Source of the DNA: Holothuria scabra
Lineage: Eukaryota > Echinodermata > Holothuroidea > Aspidochirotida > Holothuriidae
Length of the DNA: 64,000 bases
Assembly (NCBI GenBank): GCA_037179385.1
Contig: CM074195.1
Span: forward strand, 26,558,087 to 26,622,086
Direction: 5' to 3'
Part shown: piece by piece, positions 13,401-28,400 of the stretch
How the letters are laid out: the number at the start of each line of letters is the position of its first letter
Position numbering within the stretch: position 1 is the stretch's first letter
Position numbers and translations under genes: made by a program
Notes under the pieces: generated by a model
Told to the model about the DNA's origin: nothing
Databases searched by the model: none
The model's input: the letters and a program-made list of their open reading frames with translations, nothing else

Positions 13401-16400
13401 AGGAAAGGTCACTGAGAGAAGAGTGTAGGAATTAAGGGGTTGTTCTGATCTTATGGATTAAGGGTACAAGAGACCCATTGGGAGTTATTTATGACTGAAC
13501 GGAGTATGCATGAAAGATTTTTCCTTGCTAAGGCATATAGTGGGAATTATTTGTCATCCTTGCACAAGGAGGCTGTATATATCATATCTAAATATCACCT
13601 TCTATATATTTGATTTGCTTTGTTGCAGCATGAAGATGAGTCAAGCGAAAAGCAAAACTCCAGAAGAATTCAGGCTGAGTTTCTTACTAAAGTATCACAA
13701 GTCGCTAATGACGAGCCAGAAAAGGCTGGTACTCCACCCCCACCTGTGGTAACAGCACCAGTAAATCAAACCCAACCTGTAGCGGTTCCTGTTAAACCTG
13801 AGAGCACTTCGGTGGTCCCTCCACAAGTGGTTCCAAAACAACCCCCAGTGAAAGAGGAGAAAGTTCCTGTTACCTCTGTGCCTGCATCCGTACCACCTGC
13901 TGTGAACAACCCTCCTGATTCATTTGGGGAACCAGTTGCCAAGGTTGTCCTGACCAAGGAGGTACCATCTGCAGTGATCACTGAGAGTGCCCCACAACCA
14001 CCACCAGTGGTCACACCATCCCAAGTGGATAATGTCCAACCACCAACTCAACCTGAAGTCAGGCCTGAAGTGGAACCTGAACCTGTGAAGGAGGTTACAC
14101 CAGTAGCAGCAACACCGGCGGTAGCACCAGTACCAGCAGCACCGGCGGTAGCACCAGTTACAGCAGCACCGGCAGTAGCACCAGTACCAGCAAAACCAGT
14201 GGTACCACCAGTATCAGCAACACCAGCGGTAGTACCAGTACCAGCAACACCAGCGGTAGCACCAGTACCAGCCCCTGCGTCTAAACCAGGTGAGGGAAAG
14301 AAAGTCTTGACACATCAAAGTAAGAAGGCCAAGTAACAATAGAAGTATATATATATTTGAGTTTTCACCAAAACTTTAAAACAAATACAAGCAGCCACCT
14401 TTGAAGAAACAGGTGCCAATATAAGTAAGTTACTTTGTGGTTAAAACAAAAAACATAGATTGGACCTAGTTTTAGACAACTGAGGCTTAACTCAAGATGA
14501 TGTGCAAGGATGACTAAGGGAATTATGTATGGAACTTGGAACTGTGTCATTAGGGTGATTGATACATATAACCTCAGTAATGTGGCAACAATAAACACAT
14601 AAGAACACTGATATGATTCCTGCTGAAGACATTTCTTTCCTGTAATTTATTGCTGGTGCTTTTGTAAGGGTAAAAGTTTTATTTATTTATTGATAGAATT
14701 GCTAATGGTAATGTCATGGTACTGGTATGGTTAGTTATTTGCTGGTTGCTAGACTTTGAACCCCAAGGGTGTTTTACTTAAGGTTCTGGAATCTACGGCA
14801 TGACATTGGTGTTAAGTGTGAAGTGGCATAGATACTGCATTGACAGTAGGACACGCTGAGAAATGCCACTTACTGGTGAGTAAAGGTTCTTCATGTTGGC
14901 AAATTGATCGATTTTAAGGTGGAATGACAATTCTAAAATCTTTTATTTAAATAGTTTCAAAGCAAGTGTAATAGGTCAAGGTACTTAGCAGATAAACATT
15001 ATGTGGGGAAAAGTACTTGCATTAAATGAGCCTTCATTGTTGATGGGTTACTTTTAAAACTTCAGTGTTCTTGAAGAAGAGAGTTTATGTGTGATTAGTA
15101 TTTTAAGAGTCCTTTGAGATTAATCATGTTGCAGTTATTATAACTTACTACGTTTGTAGGACGCATAGGAGGCATGCCTTGAATTTTGAGGCATATGAGT
15201 GTGATCTCACACCATTACTCACCTGTTATCACTGTTAGGAGTGTGAATTTTGTTGGCACACCAAGATGAAGAACTGGAGCCCATATTATTTTAAAAAAGT
15301 TTGATCAAATAACACACCTCTCACATGCCTTAATTTCTCGAGAGGTATGATTTGTAGCACACCTCGCAAATTTAAAACTCAAGGGCTGAGAACAAGAGCC
15401 AGGGATGTATGGTCAGCAGCATTCCTGAGATAAAAATAGAGAGATGGGAGGGGAGGCATGTAATTTAAATGTACCTCAAATCAAAAGATTAAAAGTACAC
15501 ATTAAACAGGATGCAAAGAATTCTAACAGTCCAGTCCCATCTTCATAGGACATTCTTGGGCTGACGTATAAAATTTTAAGAGTTAATTCACTCACATTAA
15601 AATGATACATTGTGCAATAACTTGTGATGTCATTGTTGTACTACTCAAATTACCATTTTTGTATTTTTTTGTTTTCTGAAAGTTACAACTTCTTGTACCA
15701 AGGTGTGATAGAACTCTTTATCTTATGGGTTGGTGTGATTAATTAAACCATGCAACATGCTATGCAGAGAAAGGTAAAGAGAAAAGGTTCAATGTCATAA
15801 CATCATTTTGAATTAAAAAGCAGGTAATGTGAGTTGTACAACAAGATAGTCACAATTTATTGTGCAATTTGTTGTAAAGTGAATACATTTCAGCATCTTA
15901 CATCTTGGCTCAAGAAATGTCCTATGCAGATTGATGATTTTTTTCATGCTGTTTAATGTTTTATTTTTGAATTTTTGGACGTGAGTTACACTTAAAGGTT
16001 CTCACCCTTTGTCTTACTCCCTCATTGACTGTGATGAATGATGTCTGTTCTCTTTTGCAGTCACACTTGCAAAAAATAATAAGAAAAAGAAAATGCAAGA
16101 ACTGGAGAAGAAACCGGTCAAGGAGGACATGTTTGAAGCATTTAGGTCACCGGATTCATCTTCTGAACCTCAAAAGGTAGGCAGATCTTTTATCACCTTG
16201 TTGCAGCTTGCAAAATACAGTAGGGGAATAAGGATGGGGTGGGGACTTTCCTTTACAGCTAGCAAACATTTTCTACATGTTGAGAGAGCAAAGGTAGTAC
16301 CTTTGAAAATGGCAATTTTGTTCAAGTGCAGTCAAATGAGGCAGGTTTTTTCCTGTTAACCTTGAGGGAATTCTTGTTCTCCTTGGGTTCTGACCTTTTT

Positions 16401-19400
16401 CTGATTTTGTTTTCTAAAAAAAGTAAAGACTTGCAAAAAGTAATAATAATGCAAAAATGTGCTGCACACTGATACCTTTGTTTAGAACTTTGACCAGACC
16501 CTGTAGCAATGCGTTGATGTGACAACTGATATCTTTCTGAGCATGGTTTTGGTTAATTCTTCAGGAATCAACTGTACCAGTAGAACCTGCCCCTCCTGCA
16601 CCTGCGGCTGCCCCTCCAGTACAGAGGGAAAAGGTCGATGAACCTAAACCATCACAAGAACAGAAGATTGAAGAAGTGAACAAAACTGGTGCTGATGATG
16701 TAAAAACTGTTGTTGAAAAGAACTTGAGCGAGAGTGCTGTCACTCCAAAAAGTGATGATACTGTTGAAACCAAAGAAAAGGTGGATTCAAATGGACCTGA
16801 AAAAGAAAAGGCAGATTTGCCTAAGGAAGCAGATTTGCCCAAGGAAACGGCAACCGTGAACAATGTTAATTCAGTGCCTGCTGAAGTGAGCAAGGCACCA
16901 GAGGAAAAAGTGGTAGAGGAGAAAAAACTGAAAGATGAGAATGAGAAAAAAGTGGAAGACAAAAATGCCAAAAACAAAGAAGGAGAACCGAAGCCAGAAG
17001 ATAACAAAATTGGATTGAAATATACCTACAGGGAAGGTGGGTCATTAGTAGGAAATTTATTGAAGTACTTCTAGTTTTAGAATTTGACAATTATTAGTAT
17101 TGAGTTGTATTGGTTTTATTGTGTTCAGTTGTACAAACAATTTTATACATTGCCACATTTATGTATCGATTTGATGAAATTGTGTGGGTAAATGCTTTAT
17201 ATGCTAACTAGTTGTAATTCCAAGTTGCTGTGTGGAAGTGTTGCACTCCTTATGTTAAATTATGACTTTTGGGACAATCTGTGAAAATATCACCTTTAGA
17301 TATGAATGAAAGGTAATTTTCATTAAGTGGAAAGTGATTCACTCAATTCAGTAAAACAGAGTGTCTAATTACACATTTAATATCCATCCTGGTATATGCA
17401 CATGGTATGCAAGATATTATTTACCACAAGAAATGTTGTGACTGGGGCTGTAACTGATTGAAATTGATTAAAACTTGGGCAGAGATATGACAGTAAGCCT
17501 AGGATATGTTGACTTAGGGATCTATCCAATGTTCCATCAGTTCACTCTCCTTAAAGTTTGATGTTGACTTTTTTGGTGCCATTCCCATGGCTGGCAGAGA
17601 TTACAAGGTGCATTATTCCCAGAGTTCAATGTTCCCAGAAATGTGTTCAATGTTTCCAGCCTGGGAAAATTGGAACCCTGCCAGGAGCAATGAGCCCTGG
17701 GAACATTGATATAGCCCTGTTGTTATGGAGGATTGTGATTACAAAAAGATGGTTGAGCTTGGGCTTTAAGGAAAAAAAAATGACCAAAATATATCAGTTA
17801 AAGCTTGATAGTCTTAGATTACTGAGAAAATTGCTGACTGATACTAAACCCAGCCCAGAGAGTTTACATGCTTGGTACATGGTCAGCTTGACTTGAACCA
17901 ATAAGTTGGAAATTGGGCCATAAAACTCCATCTAACCAACAAACTTGTTACATAGTCTGCGATAATATTCAGGCCTTTGTGAAAAAACATGACTGCCAAA
18001 CTAGGGTTTCATGGTACCACTGATTATTGGTAATGTCGGTACAGCCACAAATGGTACCGGTAATACTGTAGTACCCGTACCAGAAGAGTAAAAAAGTAGG
18101 ATTTTTATCACATGCAAAATATCCGTAAAAATACCATGCATTGACATAAGTGAAGTCTTCTGATAATCCCTGCCTCCTGTTTCACTATTTTATAACATTT
18201 AGTCACCTCACACTCAACAAATCGGTAAACAAAAAAAGAAATTACCTCTCTGCAAATTAGCGTTCCGTAAATACGGGACAGACAATAAATCAGCGCTGCA
18301 CTGCAATTCCTCATGGGAACTAGACCCCACAAGATGACAAGAGCACTCAGGATTGTAATGTAGATTGCAAAAATAATTTCTAAAAATAATGACAGTCACC
18401 CTCCTAAAGTATAACCAAAAGTTATTAGGTAGAACTTTACAAAAATATTTCCATAAAATATTGATTTCATCAAGCTTTCTTCCTGCCGAGTTATCACTTA
18501 TCGAAACTAGATCAAAGGGTTTCATGATTGAATTAACGGAATGCATCGCGCAGCAATCCGTTGTACAATAACACTACTGTACTTCAGAAGGTATCAATAC
18601 AACAAAGCAAGTGCAATAATATTCAGGCCTTTGTGCAAAAACGTGACTGCCAAACACACAACAGTGGTTGGCAACAAAGATTCCTTGTGAGTCACCATGT
18701 AATAGTGAGTACTTAGTCTCTAGTATGTCATCAGGAAAAGTGTGTGTCCATGTAATAATAAAATTCTGTCAGCCATTTTAATTTAGCTCTCTCTGGGGAA
18801 CCTAAAATCAAAGACGCGGAATATGTTGTGATTGTTCAATGACATATTGTCCCATAGACAAACCAGAACTGTGACAGTGTGTGCAATAACAATTTACCTC
18901 AAATATATCCTTGGATGTTGCACATCTATGTGAAAAAAATTCAGATTGTGGGAGTTGAACCAGTAGCCTATTCCTTCCATCACATGTATAATAGCCTTCG
19001 AATATTTTTATAAACATTAGTGGTGTAATACTGTAGTGAATGATAAGTATGTCAATGATACTAGTAGGGCAACCATTTACCAAACTTGGCTGCACAGTGT
19101 TCATCAAGGAATAATTTAGCGTTCTGAATTTGTATAGCAATTTTTCTGTTTCTGGGCTCCTCTATCACAAATTACCTAAAATCTCATCTCTTTAGTCAGG
19201 ACTGGAAATAAGCTTGAAAAAGAGCATGGCCAAAATGAACAAAATGGCTTTCTGTCTATGTAAATATCAATGCACATTTACTGAGGGGCATCATGGCTAT
19301 CAGAGAGAGCCCAGCAGCCATGGCCATGGGTGCGCCGCTTGTATAGCAATTTTGGTAATGTTGGACAAAGAAACTGTATTGTCACTGAACCTATGTAGTA

Positions 19401-22400
19401 ACTATGGTCATGGAAAGCTGTTGTCTGCACATAAATACTTTTTCTCGTTTTTGAAGGCTGGACAATGCTAGTGGTTTTCTACATTTTAGTTCCAGATCGT
19501 AAGTTCCATGGCCATTTATGATGTTACAAAAGAAGCATAAGGTCATTTTAGTTAGAAAATTGTACGTAACAAAAATGCAGAAGGTTTATCATCTGCGAAA
19601 TGCTTTCACCCCAATTTGATGACATAATTTACTGTTTCTTACTTCTCTCCCACTTCAGACCAATGGAGTCCCCTTAACCAAGAGGGAAAGAAACAGTATG
19701 ACCGAGGCTTCCTTCTACAGTTCCAGCCAGACTGTACCAGCAAACCACAAGGGCTTCCAGATATCCCAGACATTGTACTTGAAAAGGTATGTCATGATGG
19801 TTGGACTGGGGAATGTAGCTAGACAAATTTTAGTGGCGGGTAATTGTCTGATCTGGGAAAAGAACCCCACCCCACCCTATGGCATCTATACCCCATTTTT
19901 CAGCCATTGATTTTTCATTTTTTACCGCATTTTACTTAACAGAGAGAATTTGGAGCTAGTTTTAGGTCTCATTAGGCATATTTGTGGTGGATGGGGAGAG
20001 ATGTATTTTCCTGGTGTGCTGGGTGTCTACTGCCCAGCACCAGCCACTGTAGGTACATCCCTGGCTGGGCTGCAATCTTGTGGGTGGGGTTCACCATATT
20101 GATGTCATTTGGATTCACCATTTTGGCAAAATCTTTACCAACAATCCTATTTTGTAAACATTGGATGACTCAAGTTTAAATGTCAGTTAATTGTTGTCTT
20201 TTAAGGCTCAGTTCACACTAAAGCCATTTTGGATTGGTTTCCAATCTGGTTTTTGGTGAGTTAAAATTAGAGGCTTCTCCATCTCTAGAAAGAGCCAAAG
20301 ACTTGCCAGCCTTTGTAAATATTGGATTTTTCAGAGAAATGAGATGAAGGCTTAACTTACTATTTGGTTGTGTCACATCATCTGACAGTATTTATGGGAT
20401 ATGTCCATGAAAATAAGATTGAAGCAAGCCTATGTCATATGTACCTCACATTTATAAGCCGTTATTTTAGTCAGTAATTTTTGCAACCAGTTCTCTTTAG
20501 TAATCCCATGCTATCCTTTTGCGAATATATGAGAGGTATGGAAAATTCAAAACTTTAAAACTTCCAATGACTGGGTCAATGCAGTTCATTGCAAAACAAA
20601 GAGAAGATAGCATTGATCATCACTGAGGAGATAGTGTAATCGTTTCTTGCTTCTAGTTCCCTGTAGGTCACAGATTTAATGGTGTTCTTTTCCTGGCCAA
20701 GAAAAGAAGGTGTGCTTGGATATCTTGGAATGTATTTTTACCAACTGCATGGTCCAGTGGTTAGAGCATCAGACTTGCAGTCTGGAGGTTGGGAGTTTGA
20801 GTCTTGGCCGGGTCATACCGAAGACTTTTAAGACGGAACCTTCTGCCATTGTGCTTGGTGCTCAGCATAAACAATGGAGTAGGGGAAACAAGCCAGTGAG
20901 CCACAACTGTAAAAAGGCTGTGGCTGGCTCGACTGGGCCGTAAAACTTCATCTAACCTAACCTTGAAGTATTTCGAAGGGGAGAATTTAAGAGTTTTGAT
21001 GCTGTTCCTTAGCGGTTGTTAAAGCCTGCTGGTAAAAACTAGTCACAAAATTTTATTTGCTAGCATTAAAAGCAGCAGGTACTTCTAGCTCCTATTTTGT
21101 ATTTTATTGGTATTTTATGATTTTATATTTCTTCATTTTGCTGCATTTTTCAGGCTGATGTGAGGCCACATCTTGACACAAAAAGTATGACTTCCAGCAA
21201 AGGTCCTGATAACCTGTTTATGCCAAACTACATGAAATCACCTAGAATGGTAAGTTTTGTTTTTGTTTAATGCATGTTCAAGGCTCCCCTTTGACTGTAA
21301 TGTCAAGATGTAGTTCCATCTCAACGTTTTGCTTTTAAACCAGATTTTCTGATGTTTGTGATAAATTAGTTATGAATTATGTTGACTTGGCATTGGCAGA
21401 TTATTGCAACTGGTAAGGCTGATATTGGGCTGCAAACAAGAAGTTTTGGAGCTTTACATTTGCACATGCCCACAAAATCGTTGAAATAAACCAAATTCTC
21501 CCGTGCCAACAACATGTTTCAAAATTTCAGAATTATCAACTTTCAAAATTAAATTAATCTACCCATAATATAAAAAGGGTTTGAAGGTATCGTAATGTGG
21601 TTTTGTGCAGTGGACTGTATATTAGTTGCCTTTTTTGGTGTAAAAAGTTTTGCATTTTAATCTGCTGTAAAGCAGTCCTAAGACTTTTATATTTGTTCAG
21701 TTGTGCTAGACACTTAGCTTTGTGTTTAGTCTTATATACACATACTCCATGAAAATTAAGGAATGCAGAACAATTTGTGCATAGCTTGGTTTATGTATTT
21801 CACCGTGTGTCCCACTGTTTCATGTGATAATTATGCAAGGAATAACCAAACTTGTTTGCGGATTTTTGAAGATTGAGGCATCAAATTTGGCGTGGTCAAA
21901 AGAAGATTTGTATTTTTTTGTTTCTGTTGCAAGAATTGGAATGTTCAGGGTATTGTTTTAAAGTGACAGAAGTCTTGACATCATTTATAAATTGTTAACT
22001 TCTTTTAAGTAAGTGTGCAGTCATTACCACAAACTTAGCACCTGTACGACCTTCTAGGACAAGTCCCCTTGGACAACTCACGCAGGTGCATTCCCATTAC
22101 CACAAATTTAAATATTTTGGTGGTAGAAGGTAGGGGCATTCACTTCCAAACTAAATTATTATGAAGACAACTTTATGCAATTGGTGGTGTTGTGTTTTCT
22201 TTAAAATAATCACAATTGAGTCCTTTTGGAATTTACATCCAAACTAAATGATTATGCAGATAAATTTATGCAATTGATGGTGTAGTGTTTTCTGATATTT
22301 TAACTGTTATTTTTGTTTTCTGATATGTGAGGAAGTATGTCTTTAACAGAATTTTTTTGCTCTTGGTTACTTATGTACAGAACCAGCAAGCACCATCTTT

Positions 22401-25400
22401 TCCTTCTGGTGGAAGAAGGCAGTCAAAAGAGAAGAAAATAATTTCAAGGCCTTCTACAGCCTCAGAAGATAAATTAGCCAGATCAGATAATGCATGGAAA
22501 CCAGATAACTTGAAGAAGAAGGATGAGAAGAGTCACAATGAAGATGAAGTAAGCAGTAGGGAGGGTTGGGAGTGGTTTGTGACAGAGGTGGAAGGGGAGG
22601 GGGAAGATGAGGAATGAAATAGAGGGACAAATTTAAAAGTGTAATTAGGGTATGCTTGAAGTGAGCAGATTTTGCTCTCACTAAGGATGTACAGAGGGGG
22701 TATAGATCAGGAAATTGATAAGTTATAGGTATTTTAGTTGGGAGGAGTGGACTTGAAGGTAGTGGAGGTGTGAGAGTATGATAGACAGTAGAGGGAGGAG
22801 GGAATAAATATCTATCCCCTCTTCATGTTTAAGTCTTAAAGAGGAAATTAAAGCCAAAATTTAATTTTCACGTGTGAAAGAAAAAGAATCTACTAAGTGT
22901 GGTGAAATTTTGATTCAAATCGGAACTGTATTTTTTGAGATATCAGCAAATGAAGTTACTAGATTTGTGTTCCGAAGTGAAATTAAGGGCAGCATAGATT
23001 ATATCACTTCCTGACATTGACAAGGAATGCTTTGTTTCCCTTGTTTTTTTAAATTGTTGTGTTGACATTGATCTTAATAGGAACAGGACCTCCCCATCCG
23101 GATTGCAAAGTTTGATATGTTCACATGACACTAATGCAATCACATTTTGATAACATGGATTATTAAGGAGGAAATAGGCTGTAAAGTTTAAAGAAAAACA
23201 AAAGAGTGTCCATTAATGTGGGGATGTGATGTCATATGTGCTTGCTTCAAGTTCACTGTTTGTTGAAAATGTGACTTCTTTACTTGCTCTTATCTTGAGA
23301 ATCACACATAGTATTACTATGCAAATTTCACCAAAATGCTCAGAATAAGTATCCCTCTAACCTACCAAAACTTGATATGACTTTAAACCCGTCAATATGT
23401 AGGGGTTGAACACTTGTTTTAAATATTGCTTGTTATTTATTGAACAACAAGGATAGTCTATTCAGCTTGAGTTCAAAGCACTAGCAGAAGTTAATGTAGT
23501 TGAAAGAACCCATGAAACATTTCATTCAAGGAGATATTTTGTTTATTACCTTTCAGGAGTTACTGAGGAGGTTTAAGAGTATTCTCAACAAACTAACCCC
23601 TCAGAATTTCCAAAAATTGATGAATCAGACCATGCAGCTGCCAATCAACTCAGAGGAAAGACTGAAAGGGGTAATTGACCTTGTGTTTGAAAAGGTAAGA
23701 CTTCATTCAAACATGGCTATTCTTATGTAAATCCCTGTATTTTTTTCTTAATTGAGATAAACTTTTATTTTGGACAAGTTGATATGACTCATTGTGCAGC
23801 AGTTGCAAGGTATTTCAAAGAAAGTGATCAGAAAACATCCCCTCTTACTTCTGGACAATTTTCCTCAAGATTCTGTTCAAAGGACAATTCCCATTTTACA
23901 AAGAATTTTCAGGCAATCCAGCCCCTCCCCCCTTCCTCTTTCAGAGAACGAGTTGTGTGAGGAAAAATCTCAGGGTGAAAACTGAAATTGTTTGGAATTT
24001 GTTGGAGTGGGCTATTTTGGGGGAGGAGGGGGGGTCCTAAGTGGAGAAGCAATAATGACTACAAGTGATAGATACATGGTTTTCTTTTATTTTTACAGGC
24101 AATAATGGAACCTGGTTTCAGTCAAGCATATGCAAATATGTGTAGAGTCATGCAAAGTGTAAGTTATCACATGTAGAAGCTTTACCTATTCAGGTTGTGA
24201 AATGGTAATTTGTTTAACAATAAGAAGCAGCAGCAAATATGGAGGTATTTTATGGCTTTTAATGTATAACACTTTATTATCACTTCATATGATTATCTTA
24301 CTGAACAATTGGATCATAGGAAAGTAGTAGATTGTACTTGAATGAAATACATACTCGCTCTGACAGACCCAAGTAGTCTTTTTTAGTGATAGCAATGATT
24401 AGTTGCTGATAGTGGGTTCCGTATGGGCCCAAGTAAGATGCATACATGACCACTATACTATGGAAATGCTATTTCAGACAGGCAATGACTTCAGATACCC
24501 TCAACCCTTAGCAGGCACCAAAGTTACTCTTTTGCTAGAATCTTGGCAAGATTTGATTTTAAAAAGGTGGAGACAACTTTGATTTGTGTGGTCAGAATGT
24601 ACCATGTAGAAAAGGCCAGTGAGCCACTAGTGAAAAAATAAAAAGGGTGCAGCTTGGCTTAAACCATGTGGTTAGGAAACAGGCTGTAAATCTTCATCTA
24701 TTATTTAACATCTCTGTAGAAAAAGAATTTAAGGGGACCAAATTTATGCAATACACATTGACATAACAATAGGCAATACAACTTGAAATAAAACATAAGA
24801 ATATTATCAATCTGTTTGATAATGGGTGTGTTTGAGTTGTAAAATTAAATATTAACTTTTATCAGATTGAGGTCAAGAAGGCTGATGGAGAACCTGTGCA
24901 ATTTCGAAAACTGATTTTAATAAAATGTCAGAAACAGTTCGAGAGAGATAGAAGTGATGAGCAGGTTGAGAAAGAGAGGCAAAGAATAATGGCCATCACA
25001 GTAAGTATTCATCGATTCTTTTCCCATAGCAGCATAATAAACATTTTACTGCCAGATTAGTATCAGTATTTCCTATCAGTAATATTATGGTGGTATGATA
25101 TTTGAAGTGGGATGTGAGGTAAGAGTGATGAATTGTGAAGTAGCAGTCCATATGTAACTTTATCAGTTTTGAAAAGTGTTAGGGTAGTTTTTTCTTTTTG
25201 AATTTTTGTTTAATATTTATGTTTTCCAGTGGAAGTAAAAAAGAGAATTTTGGTGATAATTTTTAAGTAGTTTGCTGATGCAGGTTGTATGAAGGTTAGG
25301 TTCAATGCGTGATACCAAAAAAAATTAGTCATAGTTTCCCAGTAAACAGTTCCTAGAGTTGAGTATATGTATAAGTTCTTTTATTAATTCTTCCCATATG

Positions 25401-28400
25401 AAACACTTGGCTCAGTGGGCCAAGTAAGCACTACTCTATTTTGATTAGCCTGATAAGAGGTTAATGTTTTGACAATATTTATCTTTTAATACAGAATGAG
25501 AAGGAGAGGGAAGAAGCCCTTGCAGAACTTGAGTATCAACAAATGATAGTCAAAAAACAAATTATAGGAAACATTCGCTTCATTGGTGAACTCTTCAAGC
25601 TTCAGTTGTTGACAGAGAAAATCATGCAGAACTGTATATTTTTGCTTCTGAAAGCTAAAGATGAAGAATCTTTAGAATGCATGGCCAAACTTGTTACAAC
25701 TGTCGGCCAGAGTTTAGACCATGTTAAGGGAAAAGTAAGTCTGACACTTAATATGAATTCCTTACTTGCACTGGTAGCTTAAACATTAAATTGTTCTATT
25801 TCATATATTGACATTCCTATTTCAAAGGCTTTGGACAAGTCTCAATTTATTTGTGCTAAGCTGAAGGCAAAATGGGTTTACAAGTATTATAAATTGTTCA
25901 TTAGCAATTTCTGTTTATGAGAAAGTGTGAAGGAGCTATTTTCTTGAATACTTCATCACTCAGTACCTTAAATATTGTTTATGATTTGTGTGATTTTTTT
26001 TCTTGTTAAACAATGACATTATTTCCATTTAAGTTTTGTGATTGTAGTTTGTCTGAGGGCCACTTGAAACTAAGTAATGTGTAGACACCTCAGGAGAGAC
26101 ATGTTATTTAATTTCCACCTCAACCCCCCCCCCCCCCTTCCACCTTGCAAATTCTATGCTTTGCTGTCCATTCTATCCTAAAGAATTTTTATTTTGTTTG
26201 GGGGGGGGGGTATGCCTTGGACCACCATTGTTACATAAGACTGCTGTGAGCAGATAACAAGATTGGGGGATATTTCAAACTTGTGTTGTTGGACACCTTG
26301 TTGGATAAACAAATGAAGCTTAAAGCTAAAGGGAAGAATTCAAGATGCATTCAGGTTGGAATAAAAATTAACAAATAAAACAAAAATAAATCATCACCAG
26401 GCCAATGTTTTGTTGTTTTTGTCTTTTTATAGGCACTTATGGATCAGTACTTTCACCAAGTAGATAAAATTATTAAAGAAAAGAAAGTTTCCTCAAGAAT
26501 TCGTTTCATGCTGCAAGACTTGAAGGACCTAAGAGAGGTGAGTGTAGTGTATCTTAACTTTCTTTTTCTGTCAGGGTTAGTGAGGGACTGACTTGAAATA
26601 CTCTCTGAAACAAAATACCAAAGGGCATGGTTTGGTTCCTTTGCACAGCAAAATTACCCCTTCCTCAAAAGAAGGGTCAAAGGTCAAATCAAGGTTTGAT
26701 TTGCGATAGGATTACTTATTCTTAGCACTCCTGTGAAGTTTTAATTGAAATTGGATGGGAGGTTCTCAAAATAGGAATGGGTAAAATTGCCACATTTTCA
26801 CAAGAAAGAGAATAAGTTTGAAGTAAGCACAAGTGACGATGTATTCAACCATCAGTAAATTTTGTTTTGTTTTTCTTGAAACCTTGCAACCAATTTTCTC
26901 TCATCAATCCCAAGTTATTTGAATATGAATATAAATGCATGATTGGCATGATGATTGTACAAACTTTAGAGTCCCTATGAGGAGGTCCTATCCTTTTTAA
27001 CCTTCAAGGTCCAAGGTTAATAGAACAGTCTGAAAATGCAAAAGTAAAAGAAAAAAGAAAAAAAAAAAGAAACAAAGCATCACTTGTCCATGTGAGGGAG
27101 TGACATGACCTGTGCTCCCCTCAAGCTCACTGACCATGTGTTTGGTCTAGTGGTAAAATTTGGTGTAATAGTAAGAGCATCTGCCTCTCATGCGGAAGGC
27201 CCAGGTTCGCTTCCTAGGTTGGTTCATACCACAGACTTCAAAAAAGGAACCTACTGCCGTTGTGCGTGATGCTCTGAATAAGCAGTGGAGTAGGGAAAAC
27301 AAGCCAGTGAGGCACAGCTGGAAAAAAAGGGTGTGGCCGGCTCAACTTGAACCAGTAGGTTGGAAGCTAGGCTGCAAAACTCTACCAAACTAACTAACTT
27401 CAAGCTCACTTTTGAACATAAATCTATAAACTTCATTTGCACATATCTCATGAAATACAAGTCCAGTTTTAATGGAAATTTCATTAGATTTTGTGGGGTT
27501 AGTTACTCTATCTCATATGAAATTTTACTTACACCTTCTTGAACATTTGCCTTACTGTTATGTAAATCTTCTTGAACACTTCCTAACTTTTTTTAAGCTT
27601 TCTTGAACACTTCTTAACCCCTAAAACTGTTTGTACAAAATGGTGAAGGTGACATATTTTTCTTGTTTGCTGAATAAGGGGGTGTTCGTACTTTGTATAT
27701 GAAACTCTATGAAATATGGTTCATGACAGGTTTCCAGGTAAGCTTCAAACCCCCCTTCAGATCCCCTTACCCCACCTATCCCTCCTTAACATGACCAAGG
27801 CTTGATTTTCGTGGTTGTCCGATAGTGCAGGACAACAAAAATTCATAACGTGCAACCAAAAGTTAAAGATTGGTTGTCCGATGGACAACCATTTTTTCTC
27901 AGATTGAAGAAGTTATACTGCTGACTGATCAACTCTTTAAACTTTTTCCATCATACCATAGTTTCAGACTTTTAGATGTTTTTGTATCTCAAACATTACA
28001 TCTCTTTATTCTTGAAGTTGAAGACCAACAATACATAAACACAATTAGGCTACTGTTTTGTAATTGTGAGAAAAATGTTCTGGACAACCAAATCTCCTTG
28101 TGGACAACTGAAATTAGTTTATTGGTTGCCCGAAAGACAATCATAAATTTTTCAAAAAATCGAGACCTGATGTCAAAGTCGGGATTTTCAATTACCTGGG
28201 TTTTAGAGTTTCAGATGCACATAAAGTCCACATGGATACTTGGAAAGAAATGACGTGTGTCAAAAAGATGCAAGAGATCAGGCTTTTAGTGTCCTGATAT
28301 GTTGCTCTAAATCCTTTCAAAACCCTTGGAATAAAGTCTAACAAACAACTGCTTTGTTGGCCAAGATGACAGTAATGTAGGGCCTATTATTTTTTTGACT

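Larger units (their letters stand above)
17037..19658. other. intron h-i with inserts
   Basis: 2.6-kb intron holding a SINE tail (17883-17945), the 610-bp segment between direct repeats (17958-18655) and a family W repeat (19200-19330). No exon recognised. Confidence 0.5.

Noticed and set aside
13766..14014. Minus-strand open frame opposite eIF4G exon f
   Set aside because: A shadow of the Pro/Val-rich coding exon on the other strand.
20748..20820. tRNA gene
   Set aside because: A and B boxes are present, but the cloverleaf is degenerate and the same body follows in many other copies, so this is a SINE head.
27870..28253. 127-codon open frame
   Set aside because: It lies over an inverted copy of dispersed repeat Y and shows no coding signature.
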